The notes: generated from the letters alone by a model not told the origin. Positions 34,283 through 43,836 are shown, counted from the first letter of the stretch. The stretch is DNA of 64,000 nucleotides from Sutterella faecalis (GCF_006337085.1 NZ_CP040882.1:2170001-2234000), one strand, 5' to 3'. A program made the numbers and translations.

Positions 34283-36283
34283 ATGTATCTCTATTTTGAA
34301 GATGACGGCGCCTTCAAGGCGGGTACGGTGCTCTCTCAGGCGGGAAGCGCCTATCAGGTGGAGCTCACGACCGGCCGCCGCAGCAAGATCAAGGCGTCGC
34401 ACGTCTTTTTTTCCTTTGAGTCTCCGTCTGCGTCGGAGCTGATCGCCCGGATTCCGGAGGCGGCTGAGGAACTTGATCCGGCCTTCCTCTGGGAAGCCGC
34501 GCCCAAGGAGGAATTTTCCTACCTCGACCTCGCTCAGGAATACTGGGGCGAAAACCCGGGCCCCGTCGAAAAGGCGGCGCTCATTACGACGCTCCATGCC
34601 AATCCCGTCTATTTCTACCGGAAGGGCCGGGGCGTCTACCGGAAGGCTCCGGAAGACATTCTTCAGAAAGCGCTCGAGGCCCTTGAGCGCCGCCGCCGGC
34701 AGGAAGAGCAGAAGAAGGCCTGGATTGAAGAGATGGTCGAAGGGAAGCTCCCCGAGGCGATCGGACGCCAGGCGCTCATGCTTCTGGTGTCGCCCGACAG
34801 AAATTCGATCGAATGGAAGGCGCTCTCCGACGCCGCTGCCGAGACGCGGCAGACGCCGCTCCGCCTCATGCTCGCGCTGGGCGGCATCGCGTCGCCCTGG
34901 CGCTGGCATGTCGATAGTTTCTATGCGGCCAATTTCCCGCGCGGCCGCGGATTCCCGGCGGACCTCCCGGAGCCTCCTAAGGAGGCCTGGGACGATCTTC
35001 CCGTCGCGGATGTGGACGCCTTCTCGATCGACGATTCGGACACGACCGAAGTGGACGACGCGGCGAGCGTGAAGCATCTCGAGGGCGGCGTCACGCGCGT
35101 GGGCATTCATATCGCTGCACCCGCTCTCATGATCGAGCGCGGCTCGCGTCTTGACGACGTCGCCAAGGCCCGCATGAGCACTGTTTATGCACCGGGCCTC
35201 AAGACGACGATGCTGCCGGAAAACTGGATCAAGGCGGCGTCCCTAGACGAAGGCGTGATGGTTCCCTGCCTCTCGCTTTATGCCTGGGTGAAGGACGACA
35301 CCTTCGCCGTGGAAAAGACGGAAACGCGGCTCGAGCGCATTGCGCTCAAGGCCAACCTCCGCTACGACAAGATCGACGACCTCGTGACCGAAGAGGCCAT
35401 TGAGGAAGGAAAGCTCGAACTTCCCTTCGCGGACGACATCGCCTGGCTCTGGCACTTTGCGAAGCACCTGCAGAAAGGCCGCGAGGAAGTGCGCGGCCGC
35501 CCGGAACCTGTCGGACGGGTCGACTGGTACTTTGCGCTTGAGGGCGAAGGCGAAAATGCCGTCATTCACGTGCGCGGCCGCCGCCGCGGCGCACCGCTCG
35601 ACCTCCTTGTTGCTGAACTCATGATTTTTGCGAACAGCACCTGGGGACTCTGGCTCGAGGAGCACGATACCGCAGGCATCTACCGCTCCCAGAGAATGGG
35701 ACGCGTGCGCATGAGCACGTCTCCCGGGCCCCACGACGGCTTGGGCGTTCTGCGTTATGCCTGGAGCACGTCGCCGCTCCGCCGCTACGTAGACCTGGTG
35801 AACCAGCGTCAGATGATTACGGTTCTCAAGGGCGAGCCGCCTGCTTATGCGAGAAACGATGTCGACCTTTTCGCCATCGTGAGCCAGTTTGAAAACATCT
35901 ACGGGCTCTATTCCGACTTCCAGACCCGGATGGAGCGCTACTGGTCGCTTCGCTGGATTCTGCAGGAAGGCTTGAAGACCATTGAGGCGATCGTCGTCAA
36001 GGGCGACCTTGTGCGCATCGATCGGCTCCCCTTCATGCAGCGCGTGCCGGGGCTCCCCGAGGATCTTCCGCGCGGGCGCAAGGTGGAGCTCCGCATTCTC
36101 GGATGCGATCTCGTCGACCTGGTGATGGATGCTCAGCTCGTGCGGATTCTCGACGAAGCGCTCACGCCTGAAGAAGAAGGCGCGCTCGAGGAGGCGCTCG
36201 ACGATGCGCCGGACGAAAGCGCATCGGAAGAATCCGACAAGGAGGCGGCAGCGGAGAAGACCGCGGAGGGAACTGAGGCCTGA
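34283..36283 (+). CDS. RNase II-family exoribonuclease
   Basis: Probable 3'-5' exoribonuclease of 666 aa. The RNB catalytic domain is marked by SIDDSDTTEVDDAASV, whose aspartates coordinate magnesium. It also has GVGIHIAAPA-type, MSTVYAPGLKTTMLP and WSTSPLRRYVDLVNQ segments. The N-terminal domain (MYLYFEDDGAFKAGTVLSQ) resembles the betaproteobacterial RNase II-like group found after mpl-yqiA rather than E. coli Rnb. The C-terminal ~45 residues are highly acidic and probably disordered. Confidence 0.88.
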   Translation: MYLYFEDDGAFKAGTVLSQAGSAYQVELTTGRRSKIKASHVFFSFESPSASELIARIPEAAEELDPAFLWEAAPKEEFSYLDLAQEYWGENPGPVEKAALITTLHANPVYFYRKGRGVYRKAPEDILQKALEALERRRRQEEQKKAWIEEMVEGKLPEAIGRQALMLLVSPDRNSIEWKALSDAAAETRQTPLRLMLALGGIASPWRWHVDSFYAANFPRGRGFPADLPEPPKEAWDDLPVADVDAFSIDDSDTTEVDDAASVKHLEGGVTRVGIHIAAPALMIERGSRLDDVAKARMSTVYAPGLKTTMLPENWIKAASLDEGVMVPCLSLYAWVKDDTFAVEKTETRLERIALKANLRYDKIDDLVTEEAIEEGKLELPFADDIAWLWHFAKHLQKGREEVRGRPEPVGRVDWYFALEGEGENAVIHVRGRRRGAPLDLLVAELMIFANSTWGLWLEEHDTAGIYRSQRMGRVRMSTSPGPHDGLGVLRYAWSTSPLRRYVDLVNQRQMITVLKGEPPAYARNDVDLFAIVSQFENIYGLYSDFQTRMERYWSLRWILQEGLKTIEAIVVKGDLVRIDRLPFMQRVPGLPEDLPRGRKVELRILGCDLVDLVMDAQLVRILDEALTPEEEGALEEALDDAPDESASEESDKEAAAEKTAEGTEA

Positions 36284-36317
36284 CCATAAGCGCAGCTCTC
36301 AATCCAAAAGCGCAAAA

Positions 36318-36419
36318 GAGAGGTTTTTCTCGCCGGCGTCATATCCGTGTGATAACCTCTCGAGCGAATTTCTGCACCCCTTGAGGAGCGGCGCCTCAGG
36401 AAGTCCATTCCGAGGCGCC
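36318..36419 (+). promoter_or_regulatory. Structured leader upstream of mgtE
   Basis: Two perfect 8-bp stems lie in the 242-base gap before mgtE: GAGAGGTT (36318-36325) with AACCTCTC (36354-36361), and GGCGCCTC (36390-36397) with GAGGCGCC (36412-36419). A T5 run follows at 36432. The second hairpin could terminate the previous transcript or act as an attenuator for the Mg2+ transporter. It does not resemble the known M-box magnesium riboswitch. Confidence 0.4.
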
Positions 36420-36525
36420 CTCACGGGGGATTTTTGCGGCGTGCGTGCCGGCCGAACATTCTTCCTCCACGCGCGACGCAGCAGTCCGAATCAACCGCTT
36501 AAAGCCCAATCAGGGGGATCTGACA

Positions 36526-38016
36526 ATGAGCCGTGAGGAAGAAGCCGGAAAGCTCATTGAAGAGGACGAAAGCACGCCGACGCTCGATTCGGATGAAGCG
36601 AGCCGTGCGCTCGCGCGCGTCGAGCAAATCCTCGAAGAAGATGAGGACAAGGCGAAGGCGCTTCTGAAGGCGCGCGGAGGCGAGCACGAAGAGGCGCGTC
36701 CCATTACGCCCGAGGCTGCGCAGGAACTGAGGGACATCCTGGAACCCCTCCATCCTGCGGATATTGCCTGGGTGCTCGAAGCCCTGCCGCTCGATGACCG
36801 TCTCGCCGTCTGGAATCAGGTCCAGAGCGAGTCTGACGGCGACATTCTTCTTGAAGTCAACGAGGGCGTTCGCGAAACCCTGATCGACGCGATGGATCGC
36901 GACGAGCTCGTCGACGCGGTCGAAACGCTCGATACCGACCAGATCGCCGACCTGGTGGACGACCTCCCGCCCGACGTGATGGCGGAGGTTCAGGAAGGGC
37001 TTTCGCACGAAGAGCGCGCACAGCTGCGCGCCGCCATGTCGTACCCGGAGGAGTCCGTCGGTGCGCGCATGGACTTCGAGATGGTCTCGATCCGCGAGGA
37101 AGTGACGGTCGACATGGTGCTCAGGTACCTGAGGCGCTTTAAGACGCTTCCAGACCATATGGACCAGATTTTCGTGGTCGACCGTCTGGGGAGACTGAAG
37201 GGCACGCTCTCTCTGGTCGAGATGCTCACGAACGACCCGGCCAAGCAGGTGAAGCGCATCATGCAGACGGAGGCCTTCACGCTCAATCCGCTTGATTCCG
37301 CGAGCGACGCCGCGCAGGCATTCGAACGCTACGACCTTGTGAGCGCGGCGGTGGTGGATGAAGCAGGGCGCCTCGTTGGCCGCCTCACCGTCAACGAAGT
37401 GGTCGACGTGATCCGCGAGGAAAGCGAAGAGGATGCCTTCGGTGCGGTGGGTCTTGATGATGAACAGGATATCTACGGGAGCGTCTGGTCTTCGGCCAAG
37501 AGCCGCTGGCTCTGGCTCGGCGTCAACCTCTGCACGGCGTTCTTTGCTTCACGCGTGATTTCCGCCTTTGACGGCACCATCGAGCGCGTGGTGGCGCTCG
37601 CGGCCCTGATGCCGATCGTCGCCGGCATGGCGGGGAATTCCGGCAATCAGACGCTGACGCTTCTCGTACGGTCGCTCGCCATGGGGCAGGTGACGATGGC
37701 CAACACCATCGACATCTGGAAGAAGGAGATCGGCGTCGCCTTCATCAACGGCATTCTCTGGGGCTGCATCGCCGGCGCCTGCGCCTGGGCGCTCTACTGG
37801 GATTCTCCGCAGGGAATGCTCCTTGGGTGCGTGATGGCGCTCGCGATGTTCTTCAACATCATTCAGGGCGCGGTCGTCGGCATGGCGGTGCCGCTTATTC
37901 TGAAGCGCCTCGGCCGCGACCCGGCCATGGGCGGCTCGGTGCTTCTTACCTTTACGACGGATTCCGGGGGCTTCCTGATCTTCCTCGGTCTCGCAACAAT
38001 CTTCTTTGCGCACTAA
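36526..38016 (+). CDS. mgtE: Magnesium transporter MgtE
   Basis: Mg2+ channel of the inner membrane. The 496-aa product has the cytosolic MgtE N domain (HPADIAWVLEALPLDDR; DELVDAVETLDTDQIADLVD), a CBS pair (about residues 175-300) that senses magnesium, and a five-helix C-terminal pore domain with PIVAGMAGNSGNQTLTLLVR. ATG 36526 is preferred over an upstream GTG (36445) because of the AGGGGGA about 8 bases before it and because the family N-terminus lies downstream. Confidence 0.93.
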   Translation: MSREEEAGKLIEEDESTPTLDSDEASRALARVEQILEEDEDKAKALLKARGGEHEEARPITPEAAQELRDILEPLHPADIAWVLEALPLDDRLAVWNQVQSESDGDILLEVNEGVRETLIDAMDRDELVDAVETLDTDQIADLVDDLPPDVMAEVQEGLSHEERAQLRAAMSYPEESVGARMDFEMVSIREEVTVDMVLRYLRRFKTLPDHMDQIFVVDRLGRLKGTLSLVEMLTNDPAKQVKRIMQTEAFTLNPLDSASDAAQAFERYDLVSAAVVDEAGRLVGRLTVNEVVDVIREESEEDAFGAVGLDDEQDIYGSVWSSAKSRWLWLGVNLCTAFFASRVISAFDGTIERVVALAALMPIVAGMAGNSGNQTLTLLVRSLAMGQVTMANTIDIWKKEIGVAFINGILWGCIAGACAWALYWDSPQGMLLGCVMALAMFFNIIQGAVVGMAVPLILKRLGRDPAMGGSVLLTFTTDSGGFLIFLGLATIFFAH

Positions 38017-38028
38017 CGCGCAGAAGAA

Positions 38029-38054
38029 AAGCGGCGCTCCATTGAAGCGCCGCT
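38029..38054. terminator. Terminator shared by mgtE and the KTSC gene
   Basis: AAGCGGCGCT and AGCGCCGCTT form a 10-bp stem with a 6-base loop between the convergent genes. The T-rich tail is on the minus side, so it best serves the KTSC gene. Confidence 0.7.
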
Positions 38055-38099
38055 TCGCGTCTGAGAAACAGAATTCTCTATACCCCAAAGGAGCTTTTT

Positions 38100-38387
38100 T
38101 CAGAGATCGCCGAAAAGGCGCTTCAGATCGTCAATGCTCTTTTTGGCGACAGGCTTCTCCTCGTCGCTCTCCCTCGCGGACACCTCGTGAATGGTGTAGA
38201 CGTCTTCGATTTCCTCGCGCCAGTAGGTCATAGGGGAACCGGAATGCAGAAAGCGGTCTGCGACTTCGGAGCCTACGGACTCGCAGCGCAGAATTCTTCC
38301 CGTGTCGAATTCCACATCAAGATAGCGACGCGTCGGGTCGTAGCCGGCAGAGACAATGCCTCCGCGATGAATGGGTTTGCGCTTCAT
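38100..38387 (-). CDS. KTSC-domain protein
   Basis: A 95-aa protein. Residues 10-65 fit the KTSC domain pattern (GIVSAGYDPTRRYLDVEF, then a short loop and YWREEIEDVY), named for similarity to the lysyl-tRNA synthetase C-terminus. Such small proteins are thought to bind nucleic acids or polymerase, but a role is not established. A charged C-terminal tail follows. No operon partner on this strand. Confidence 0.7.
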   Translation of the reverse strand: MKRKPIHRGGIVSAGYDPTRRYLDVEFDTGRILRCESVGSEVADRFLHSGSPMTYWREEIEDVYTIHEVSARESDEEKPVAKKSIDDLKRLFGDL

Positions 38388-38831
38388 TTTTTCTTTCTCC
38401 TGCCGCCTCCGGGAGGCTTGTGATGCAAGGCATATCCGTTCATTCTATGCCCGGGGAATCCAGGCGGAATGCTGCCGGCAAAATCGGGTGCACAGGATTG
38501 GGAAAGCGAAATAGTTTGATTTATAAAGAAAATGAAATTATTGTTGTCCACTTCCAATGGGTTTTCTGCTAATCTCCGGGCAGTTCCAGTCTCTACTATG
38601 CGAGAAAACCCTAAGAACAACGGACTGGATATCCATTTGAAGAACCCAGGCAAAAGTGGTTCGGCTTGACATAACGGATGCGCCTAGCGCGCATCACAGG
38701 CCTTGAAACCGCTTACACGCAGACCAGATGCGTTTTTTCCCTGTCCCCGCAGGAACGCATCATTGTCTCTCTGGTGAAGCTGAGCTTTTTTCGTCGCGTC
38801 GCTTCAGGGGAGTCTGCCGCCGCCCAGATTT
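38388..38831. other. Gene-free AT-richer region before the transglycosylase
   Basis: 444 bases without a credible gene. The centre (about 38500-38600) is AT-rich. TTGACA at 38666-38671 is the best -35-like element. A 7-bp inverted repeat, GATGCGC (38677-38683) with GCGCATC (38689-38695), lies where the -10 would fall and could be an operator. Short open frames on both strands (38384-38653 minus, 38678-38869 plus) lack ribosome sites and family resemblance. Confidence 0.5.
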
Positions 38832-39809
38832 ATGAAGAAAAAAGTCAACGCTTCCTCATCCGCTATTAATTCCCAGAAGAAAGCGCCCGTTCTGGAGCGC
38901 TTCTGGCCGACGGGCGTCCTCGCTTCGTTCGGCGTTGCGGCTGCCATCGGTCTTCATTTCGCGGGCTATACGACAGAGCCCGTGAAGACTGAGGCTGCCG
39001 TTGAAGCGCCCGCAGATCAGTCCGCCGAAGCCGCTGATGCGGGTGCCGATGCGCTCATCGCTCAGTGGGAAGAGGCTCACCCGAATGGGGTGCCGGCGGA
39101 AAAAGAAGACGCGCTCAGCGTCTCTGAAAAGGAAGTTGCGACTTATATATCCCGCAGCTATCGCGTGCCTATGGCCGAAGCGGAGCAGCTTACGACCTGG
39201 GCAGTGGAAATCGGCGCAGGCTTTGATGTCGACCCGCTCCTTATTCTCGCCGTCGCCGCTGTGGAATCGAGCTTCAATCCCAAGGCGAAGAGCCGTGCAG
39301 GTGCGGAAGGCCTCATGCAGGTAATGACGCGCGTGCATGCCGAAAAGTTCCATGCTTTCGGCGGCTCTAAAGCGGCGCTTGAGCCCTATCCGTCGCTGGT
39401 TGTGGGTACTTCCATTCTTTCGCGCCTCATCACGCGTACGGGAAGCGTCCAGAAAGCGCTTAAATTCTATTTCGGCGCGGCGAATCAGCCTTCCGACGGC
39501 GGGTATTCCGAGAGGGTCTTTAAGGAAAGAAGCCGCATGCTGGTTGCGGCCGGAGGCGACTCCGATCACGCCGTGCAGCTTTCGAGAAGGAAGCGTACGG
39601 GACCGGAGTTCGTGAGAAATCGCGCCGGCGTGAAGCAGCTGGGCTTTGAGGAGTGGACGGAAGTGACGGGCGTAGTGGAGACGAAGCTTGCTCAAAAGGA
39701 AGGCAAGGTTCGTCAGCTCCAGGCGTCAAGCGCCGCAGGCGAAAAGCGGCCCGCCGCGCCGATGGAGAATCTGCCTCCCGACGAGAGCGGCAAAACCCGG
39801 GTCAATTGA
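38832..39809 (+). CDS. Lytic transglycosylase (SLT domain)
   Basis: Probable murein lytic transglycosylase of 325 aa. An N-terminal hydrophobic helix (about 27-45, VLASFGVAAAIGLHFAGY) anchors it or serves as signal. An Ala/Glu-rich linker follows. The SLT domain has the catalytic Glu in LAVAAVESSFNPKAKS, with SRAGAEGLMQVM after it. The C-terminal part is Lys-rich and unordered. It would cut glycan strands in the periplasm and yield the anhydro products processed by AmpD and Mpl. Confidence 0.88.
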   Translation: MKKKVNASSSAINSQKKAPVLERFWPTGVLASFGVAAAIGLHFAGYTTEPVKTEAAVEAPADQSAEAADAGADALIAQWEEAHPNGVPAEKEDALSVSEKEVATYISRSYRVPMAEAEQLTTWAVEIGAGFDVDPLLILAVAAVESSFNPKAKSRAGAEGLMQVMTRVHAEKFHAFGGSKAALEPYPSLVVGTSILSRLITRTGSVQKALKFYFGAANQPSDGGYSERVFKERSRMLVAAGGDSDHAVQLSRRKRTGPEFVRNRAGVKQLGFEEWTEVTGVVETKLAQKEGKVRQLQASSAAGEKRPAAPMENLPPDESGKTRVN

Positions 39810-39831
39810 TCTTTTGAGGGGGGCGGAGCGC

Positions 39832-40575
39832 CTAACGCGGGAAGTCTCCGGCAATCGATTCGAGCCAGCAGGCGGCAGCGAGTCCTGCCGTTTCCGTTCT
39901 GAGAACCCGGGGCCCGAGAAGCATCGGCACCCAGCCCGAAGCTTTAGCGAGTTCAATTTCCGCGTCGGTGAAGCCTCCTTCCGGGCCGACGGCAAAAGCG
40001 GCGGAATGAAGTCCCGGTCGAATGGCCGCCGGGATCCCGGCTTCTGCGCCCGGGGCGAGCATGAGGCGTACTTCAGCCTCCGCTTCAGCCAGTCCGGCCT
40101 TAAGCGTCGGCGTTGCCGAGATTGTCGGAACGACATTTCTTCCGCATTGTTCCGCGGCTGAGCGCGCGATGTCCGTGAGTCTTGAGAGGCGCTTTGCCAG
40201 TCTTTCGCCCGCGAGCTTCGTGACGGATCGTTCTGCCGGAACCAGAAGAATGGCGGAAATGCCGGTTTCGACGGCTTTTTCCACGATCCACTCCATTTTT
40301 TCCGGGGCAACAAGGCTCTGAACGAGGGTCATGAAGACCGGGGATTCGTTTGCCTTTTCCGTCACGGCATCAATTTCCACCCATGCGGCATCGGCAGAAA
40401 AGCGAATGGGCCCCGACCAGGCGAATCCGGATCCGTTGAAGATTTCGACCCGTTCGCCGGCGGCAAGCCTCAGCGCCCGGCCGGCATGGTGAGCGGCTTT
40501 GGCGGGAAGCGTGAAGGAGGCGCCTGAAGCAAAGGCGTCGGTCGGGGCATCAACGAAAAAGCGCGGCAATGACAT
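39832..40575 (-). CDS. rsmE: 16S rRNA m3U1498 methyltransferase RsmE
   Basis: Methylates U1498 of 16S rRNA. The 247-aa SPOUT enzyme has the N-terminal PUA-like part (MSLPRFFVDAPTDAF; HHAGRALRLAAGE), WIVEKAVETGIS, and the knot motif AFAVGPEGGFTDAEIELA with LGPRVLRTETAGLAA. Convergent with the transglycosylase and divergent from tkt. Confidence 0.94.
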   Translation of the reverse strand: MSLPRFFVDAPTDAFASGASFTLPAKAAHHAGRALRLAAGERVEIFNGSGFAWSGPIRFSADAAWVEIDAVTEKANESPVFMTLVQSLVAPEKMEWIVEKAVETGISAILLVPAERSVTKLAGERLAKRLSRLTDIARSAAEQCGRNVVPTISATPTLKAGLAEAEAEVRLMLAPGAEAGIPAAIRPGLHSAAFAVGPEGGFTDAEIELAKASGWVPMLLGPRVLRTETAGLAAACWLESIAGDFPR

Positions 40576-40637
40576 GACGGACTGGGAGAAAACAGGATTC
40601 GGGAAAAAGGTCCCTGAATGTTAAAATATTAGATTCA

Positions 40638-40667
40638 GTGAGGGGCCTCTATTTCATTGAGCGGCCC
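40638..40667 (+). promoter_or_regulatory. Hairpin in the tkt leader
   Basis: AGGGGCC (about 40638-40644) pairs with GGCCCCT downstream around an AT-rich loop, between the AT-rich likely promoter (40618-40635) and the tkt start at 40705. It may be an attenuator or mRNA stabiliser. Confidence 0.35.
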
Positions 40668-40704
40668 CTGCCATATTTTCTCTACTCACCGAGAACGACT
40701 TCAC

Positions 40705-42714
40705 ATGTCAAAGGTCTCTCCCCAGATGATGGCGAACGCGATCCGCGCGCTCGCCATGGATGCTGTTCAGAAAGCCAAGTCCGGCCACCCCGGCATGCCG
40801 ATGGGCATGGCAGATATCGCCACGGCGCTCTGGTCGCGCCATCTGCGCTTCAATCCCGCTGATCCGAAGTGGCTCGGCCGCGACCGCTTCATCCTTTCGA
40901 ACGGCCACGGCTCGATGCTGCAGTATGCGCTTCTGCATCTGACGGGCTATGACCTCTCGATGGATGACCTCAAGGCCTTCCGTCAGCTCGGCAGCAAAAC
41001 CCCGGGTCACCCTGAGGTGCATGTAACCCCGGGCGTCGAAACGACGACGGGGCCCCTCGGGCAGGGCATTGCGAACGGCGTCGGCATGGCGCTCGCCGAG
41101 AAGCTTCTCGGCGCGGAATTCAACCGCGAGGGCTTCCCCGTCATCGACAACCGCACGTATGTGTTCCTGGGCGACGGCTGCCTCATGGAAGGCATCAGCC
41201 ACGAAGTCTGCTCGCTCGCCGGCGTCTGGCATCTCAACAAGCTCATCGCGATCTATGACGACAACGGCATTTCGATCGACGGCGACGTCCGCGGCTGGTT
41301 CCAGGACGATACGAGAAAGCGCTTTGAAGCCTACGGCTGGATGGTGATCGGGCCCGTCGACGGCCACGACATCGACGCCATGGACCGCGCGATCGCTGAA
41401 GCGAAGACCTCGGAAGACAAGCCCGTTCTCATCATCGCGAAGACGACGATCGGCAAGGGCTCTCCCAACCGTCAGGGCACGGCGAAGGTGCACGGCGAAG
41501 CGCTGGGCGACGAGGAAATCGCCGCCACGAAGGCTGCGCTCGGGTGGAACTACGGTCCCTTTGAGATCCCCGAAGAGGTCTACGAGGCCTGGGATCACCG
41601 CGAAGCCGGGAAGGCCGTTGAAGCCGAGTGGGACAAAATGTACGCGGCCTATGAAAAGGCTTATCCGAAGGAAGCCGCGGAACTCGCGCGCCGGCTTGCC
41701 GGCGACCTCCCCGAAAACTGGGACGAGGTCGTGATGGACGCCGTCTGCGCGGCCGAGGAAGCGCAGGAAACGGTTGCAACCCGTAAGGCGAGCCAGAAGG
41801 CTCTCAATGCGCTCGCGCCCGCCCTCCCTGAACTCCTCGGCGGCTCAGCCGACCTGACGGGTTCGAACCTCACCAACTGGAAGGACGTGAAGAGCCTCAA
41901 CACGGGCGACTTCCACGCCCGCCACATCAGCTACGGCGTGCGAGAATTCGGCATGTCGGCGATTCTGAACGGCATTGCGCTCTTCGGCGGCTTCATCCCC
42001 TACGGCGCCACCTTCCTCACCTTCTCCGACTATTCGAGAAATGCGCTTCGCATGTCGGCCCTCATGAATCTGCGCGCGATCAACGTCTTCACGCACGATT
42101 CGATCGGTCTCGGCGAAGACGGTCCGACCCACCAGTCGGTCGAGCACATTCCGTCCCTGCGCCTGATTCCGGGCATGGATGTCTGGCGTCCGGCCGACAC
42201 CGTTGAAACGGTCGTTGCCTGGGCGAGCGCCATCGAGCGCCGCGACGGCGCTTCCTGCCTCATCTTCTCGCGTCAGAACCTCCCCTTTGTGGACCGCGAT
42301 GAAGTGGATGCCGACGCAATCGCGATGGGCGGCTACGTTGCCGCGGAAGCGCCGCTCGGGAAGGGCGAGGCGCAGGTCATTCTCCTTGCGACCGGCTCTG
42401 AAGTGGGTCTCGCCATGGAAGCCCGCGCGAAGCTTGCGGCTCTCAACATCCAGGCCCGCGTGGTCTCCATGCCCTGCACGTCGCGCTTTGACCGTCAGAC
42501 GAAGGAATACCGCGAGTCGATCCTGACGCCCGGCACGCCCGTCCTTGCGATGGAAGCGAGCCGCACGGACCTCTGGTGGAAGTACTTCACCGGCCGCGGC
42601 GACGTGCTCGGCGTCGATACCTTCGGCGAAAGCGCGCCCGCGAAGGACCTCTGGCAGAAGTTCGGCTTCACGGTCGAAAACGTTGTCGCCAAGGTCGAAG
42701 GGCTTCTCAAGTAA
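40705..42714 (+). CDS. tkt: Transketolase
   Basis: Thiamine-diphosphate enzyme that moves two-carbon units in the non-oxidative pentose phosphate pathway. The 669-aa product has MANAIRALAMDAVQKAKSGH, FILSNGHGSMLQYALLHLTG, the TPP motif FLGDGCLMEGISHEV, and the second-domain HDSIGLGEDGPTHQSVEH. ATG 40705 is chosen; the frame is open from a TTG at 40657 but that part lacks conservation. It heads tkt-gapA(-acyltransferase)-pgk. Confidence 0.97.
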   Translation: MSKVSPQMMANAIRALAMDAVQKAKSGHPGMPMGMADIATALWSRHLRFNPADPKWLGRDRFILSNGHGSMLQYALLHLTGYDLSMDDLKAFRQLGSKTPGHPEVHVTPGVETTTGPLGQGIANGVGMALAEKLLGAEFNREGFPVIDNRTYVFLGDGCLMEGISHEVCSLAGVWHLNKLIAIYDDNGISIDGDVRGWFQDDTRKRFEAYGWMVIGPVDGHDIDAMDRAIAEAKTSEDKPVLIIAKTTIGKGSPNRQGTAKVHGEALGDEEIAATKAALGWNYGPFEIPEEVYEAWDHREAGKAVEAEWDKMYAAYEKAYPKEAAELARRLAGDLPENWDEVVMDAVCAAEEAQETVATRKASQKALNALAPALPELLGGSADLTGSNLTNWKDVKSLNTGDFHARHISYGVREFGMSAILNGIALFGGFIPYGATFLTFSDYSRNALRMSALMNLRAINVFTHDSIGLGEDGPTHQSVEHIPSLRLIPGMDVWRPADTVETVVAWASAIERRDGASCLIFSRQNLPFVDRDEVDADAIAMGGYVAAEAPLGKGEAQVILLATGSEVGLAMEARAKLAALNIQARVVSMPCTSRFDRQTKEYRESILTPGTPVLAMEASRTDLWWKYFTGRGDVLGVDTFGESAPAKDLWQKFGFTVENVVAKVEGLLK

Positions 42715-42753
42715 TTCAACCGTCACCACCACCATTATTAGGAAACAGAAAAC

Positions 42754-43761
42754 ATGACAATTCGTGTCGCTATCAATGGCTTCGGCCGAATCGGCCGCAA
42801 TGTTCTTCGCGCCCACTACGAGTACGGCAAGAAGCACGACATTGAAATCGTGGCCGTCAACTCCCCGGGTGACGTGACGGTGAATGCGCATCTCCTTCGC
42901 TACGACACCGTGCACGGCCCCTTCGGCTCCAAGGTTGAGGTCGACGGCAAGGACATGATCGTTGACGGCGATCGCATCCATGTCTTCGGCACGCGCAATC
43001 CGCGCGAGCTTCCCTGGCAGGATCTCGGCGTCGATCTCGTGATGGAATGCACGGGCGCCTTCAATTCGAAGGAGCTTTCGATGCCCCATATCGAGCAGGG
43101 CGCGAAGAAGGTGCTTCTCTCCGCTCCGGGCAAGACCGCCGATGCGACGATCGTCTACGGCGTCAATGAGAAGACCCTCAAGGCGACCGACATCGTCGTG
43201 TCGAACGCCTCCTGCACGACCAACTGCCTCGCTCCGCTCGTGAAGCCCCTGCAGGAGAAGATTGGTCTTGAGCGCGGTCTCATGACGACCATTCATTCCT
43301 ACACGAATGACCAGGTGCTCACCGACGTCTACCACAAGGATCTGCGCCGCGCCCGCGCTGCGACCCACTCCATGATCCCGACGAAGACGGGTGCCGCGAA
43401 GGCTGTGGGCCTTGTGCTTCCGGAACTGAACGGCCTCCTCGACGGCTTCGCCGTCCGCGTGCCGACGATCAATGTGAGCTTCGTTGACCTCACGTTCCTC
43501 GCGAAGCGCGACACCACGATCGATGAAATCAATTCGATCCTGCGTGAAGCGAGCGAAGGCGAACTGAAGGGCATCCTCGGCTACAACGATCTGCCGCTCG
43601 TCTCCTGCGACTTCAATCACAATCCGCACAGCTCGATCTACGACGCGACCCTCACGAAGGTGTCGGGGCGTCTGGTCAAGGTGATGGCCTGGTACGACAA
43701 CGAGTGGGGCTTCTCCAACCGCATGCTCGATACGGCCTGCGCCATGATGGCTGCGAAGTAA
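42754..43761 (+). CDS. gapA: Glyceraldehyde-3-phosphate dehydrogenase
   Basis: Interconverts glyceraldehyde-3-phosphate and 1,3-bisphosphoglycerate. The 335-aa product has the NAD fold MTIRVAINGFGRIGRNVLRA, the catalytic Cys in VSNASCTTNCLAPL and WYDNEWGFSNRMLD at the end. It follows tkt by 39 bases and is closed by a strong terminator, so pgk is likely to depend partly on other promoters. Confidence 0.97.
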   Translation: MTIRVAINGFGRIGRNVLRAHYEYGKKHDIEIVAVNSPGDVTVNAHLLRYDTVHGPFGSKVEVDGKDMIVDGDRIHVFGTRNPRELPWQDLGVDLVMECTGAFNSKELSMPHIEQGAKKVLLSAPGKTADATIVYGVNEKTLKATDIVVSNASCTTNCLAPLVKPLQEKIGLERGLMTTIHSYTNDQVLTDVYHKDLRRARAATHSMIPTKTGAAKAVGLVLPELNGLLDGFAVRVPTINVSFVDLTFLAKRDTTIDEINSILREASEGELKGILGYNDLPLVSCDFNHNPHSSIYDATLTKVSGRLVKVMAWYDNEWGFSNRMLDTACAMMAAK

Positions 43762-43797
43762 TTCAGATAAGCGCGTTTTGATGCTTTGAATTGCCAC

Positions 43798-43836
43798 AAG
43801 CCGCATTCCGCCTGTTGGCAGAGTGCGGCTTTTTTA
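43798..43836 (+). terminator. Rho-independent terminator of gapA
   Basis: AAGCCGCATTC and GAGTGCGGCTT form an 11-bp stem with one G-T pair, followed by six or more T (43829-43835). It lies directly in front of the acyltransferase start. Confidence 0.9.

Noticed and set aside
36284..36525. M-box magnesium riboswitch before mgtE
   Set aside because: The hairpins present do not show the conserved M-box core sequences, so only a generic structured leader is reported.
38384..38653. An 89-codon minus-strand frame next to the KTSC gene
   Set aside because: Its start has no ribosome site, its composition follows the AT-rich spacer, and it overlaps the KTSC gene start.
41845..43806. A 653-codon open frame antisense to tkt and gapA
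   Set aside because: It runs across two well-defined genes and their gap, which is not expected of a real gene, and has no recognisable motif.
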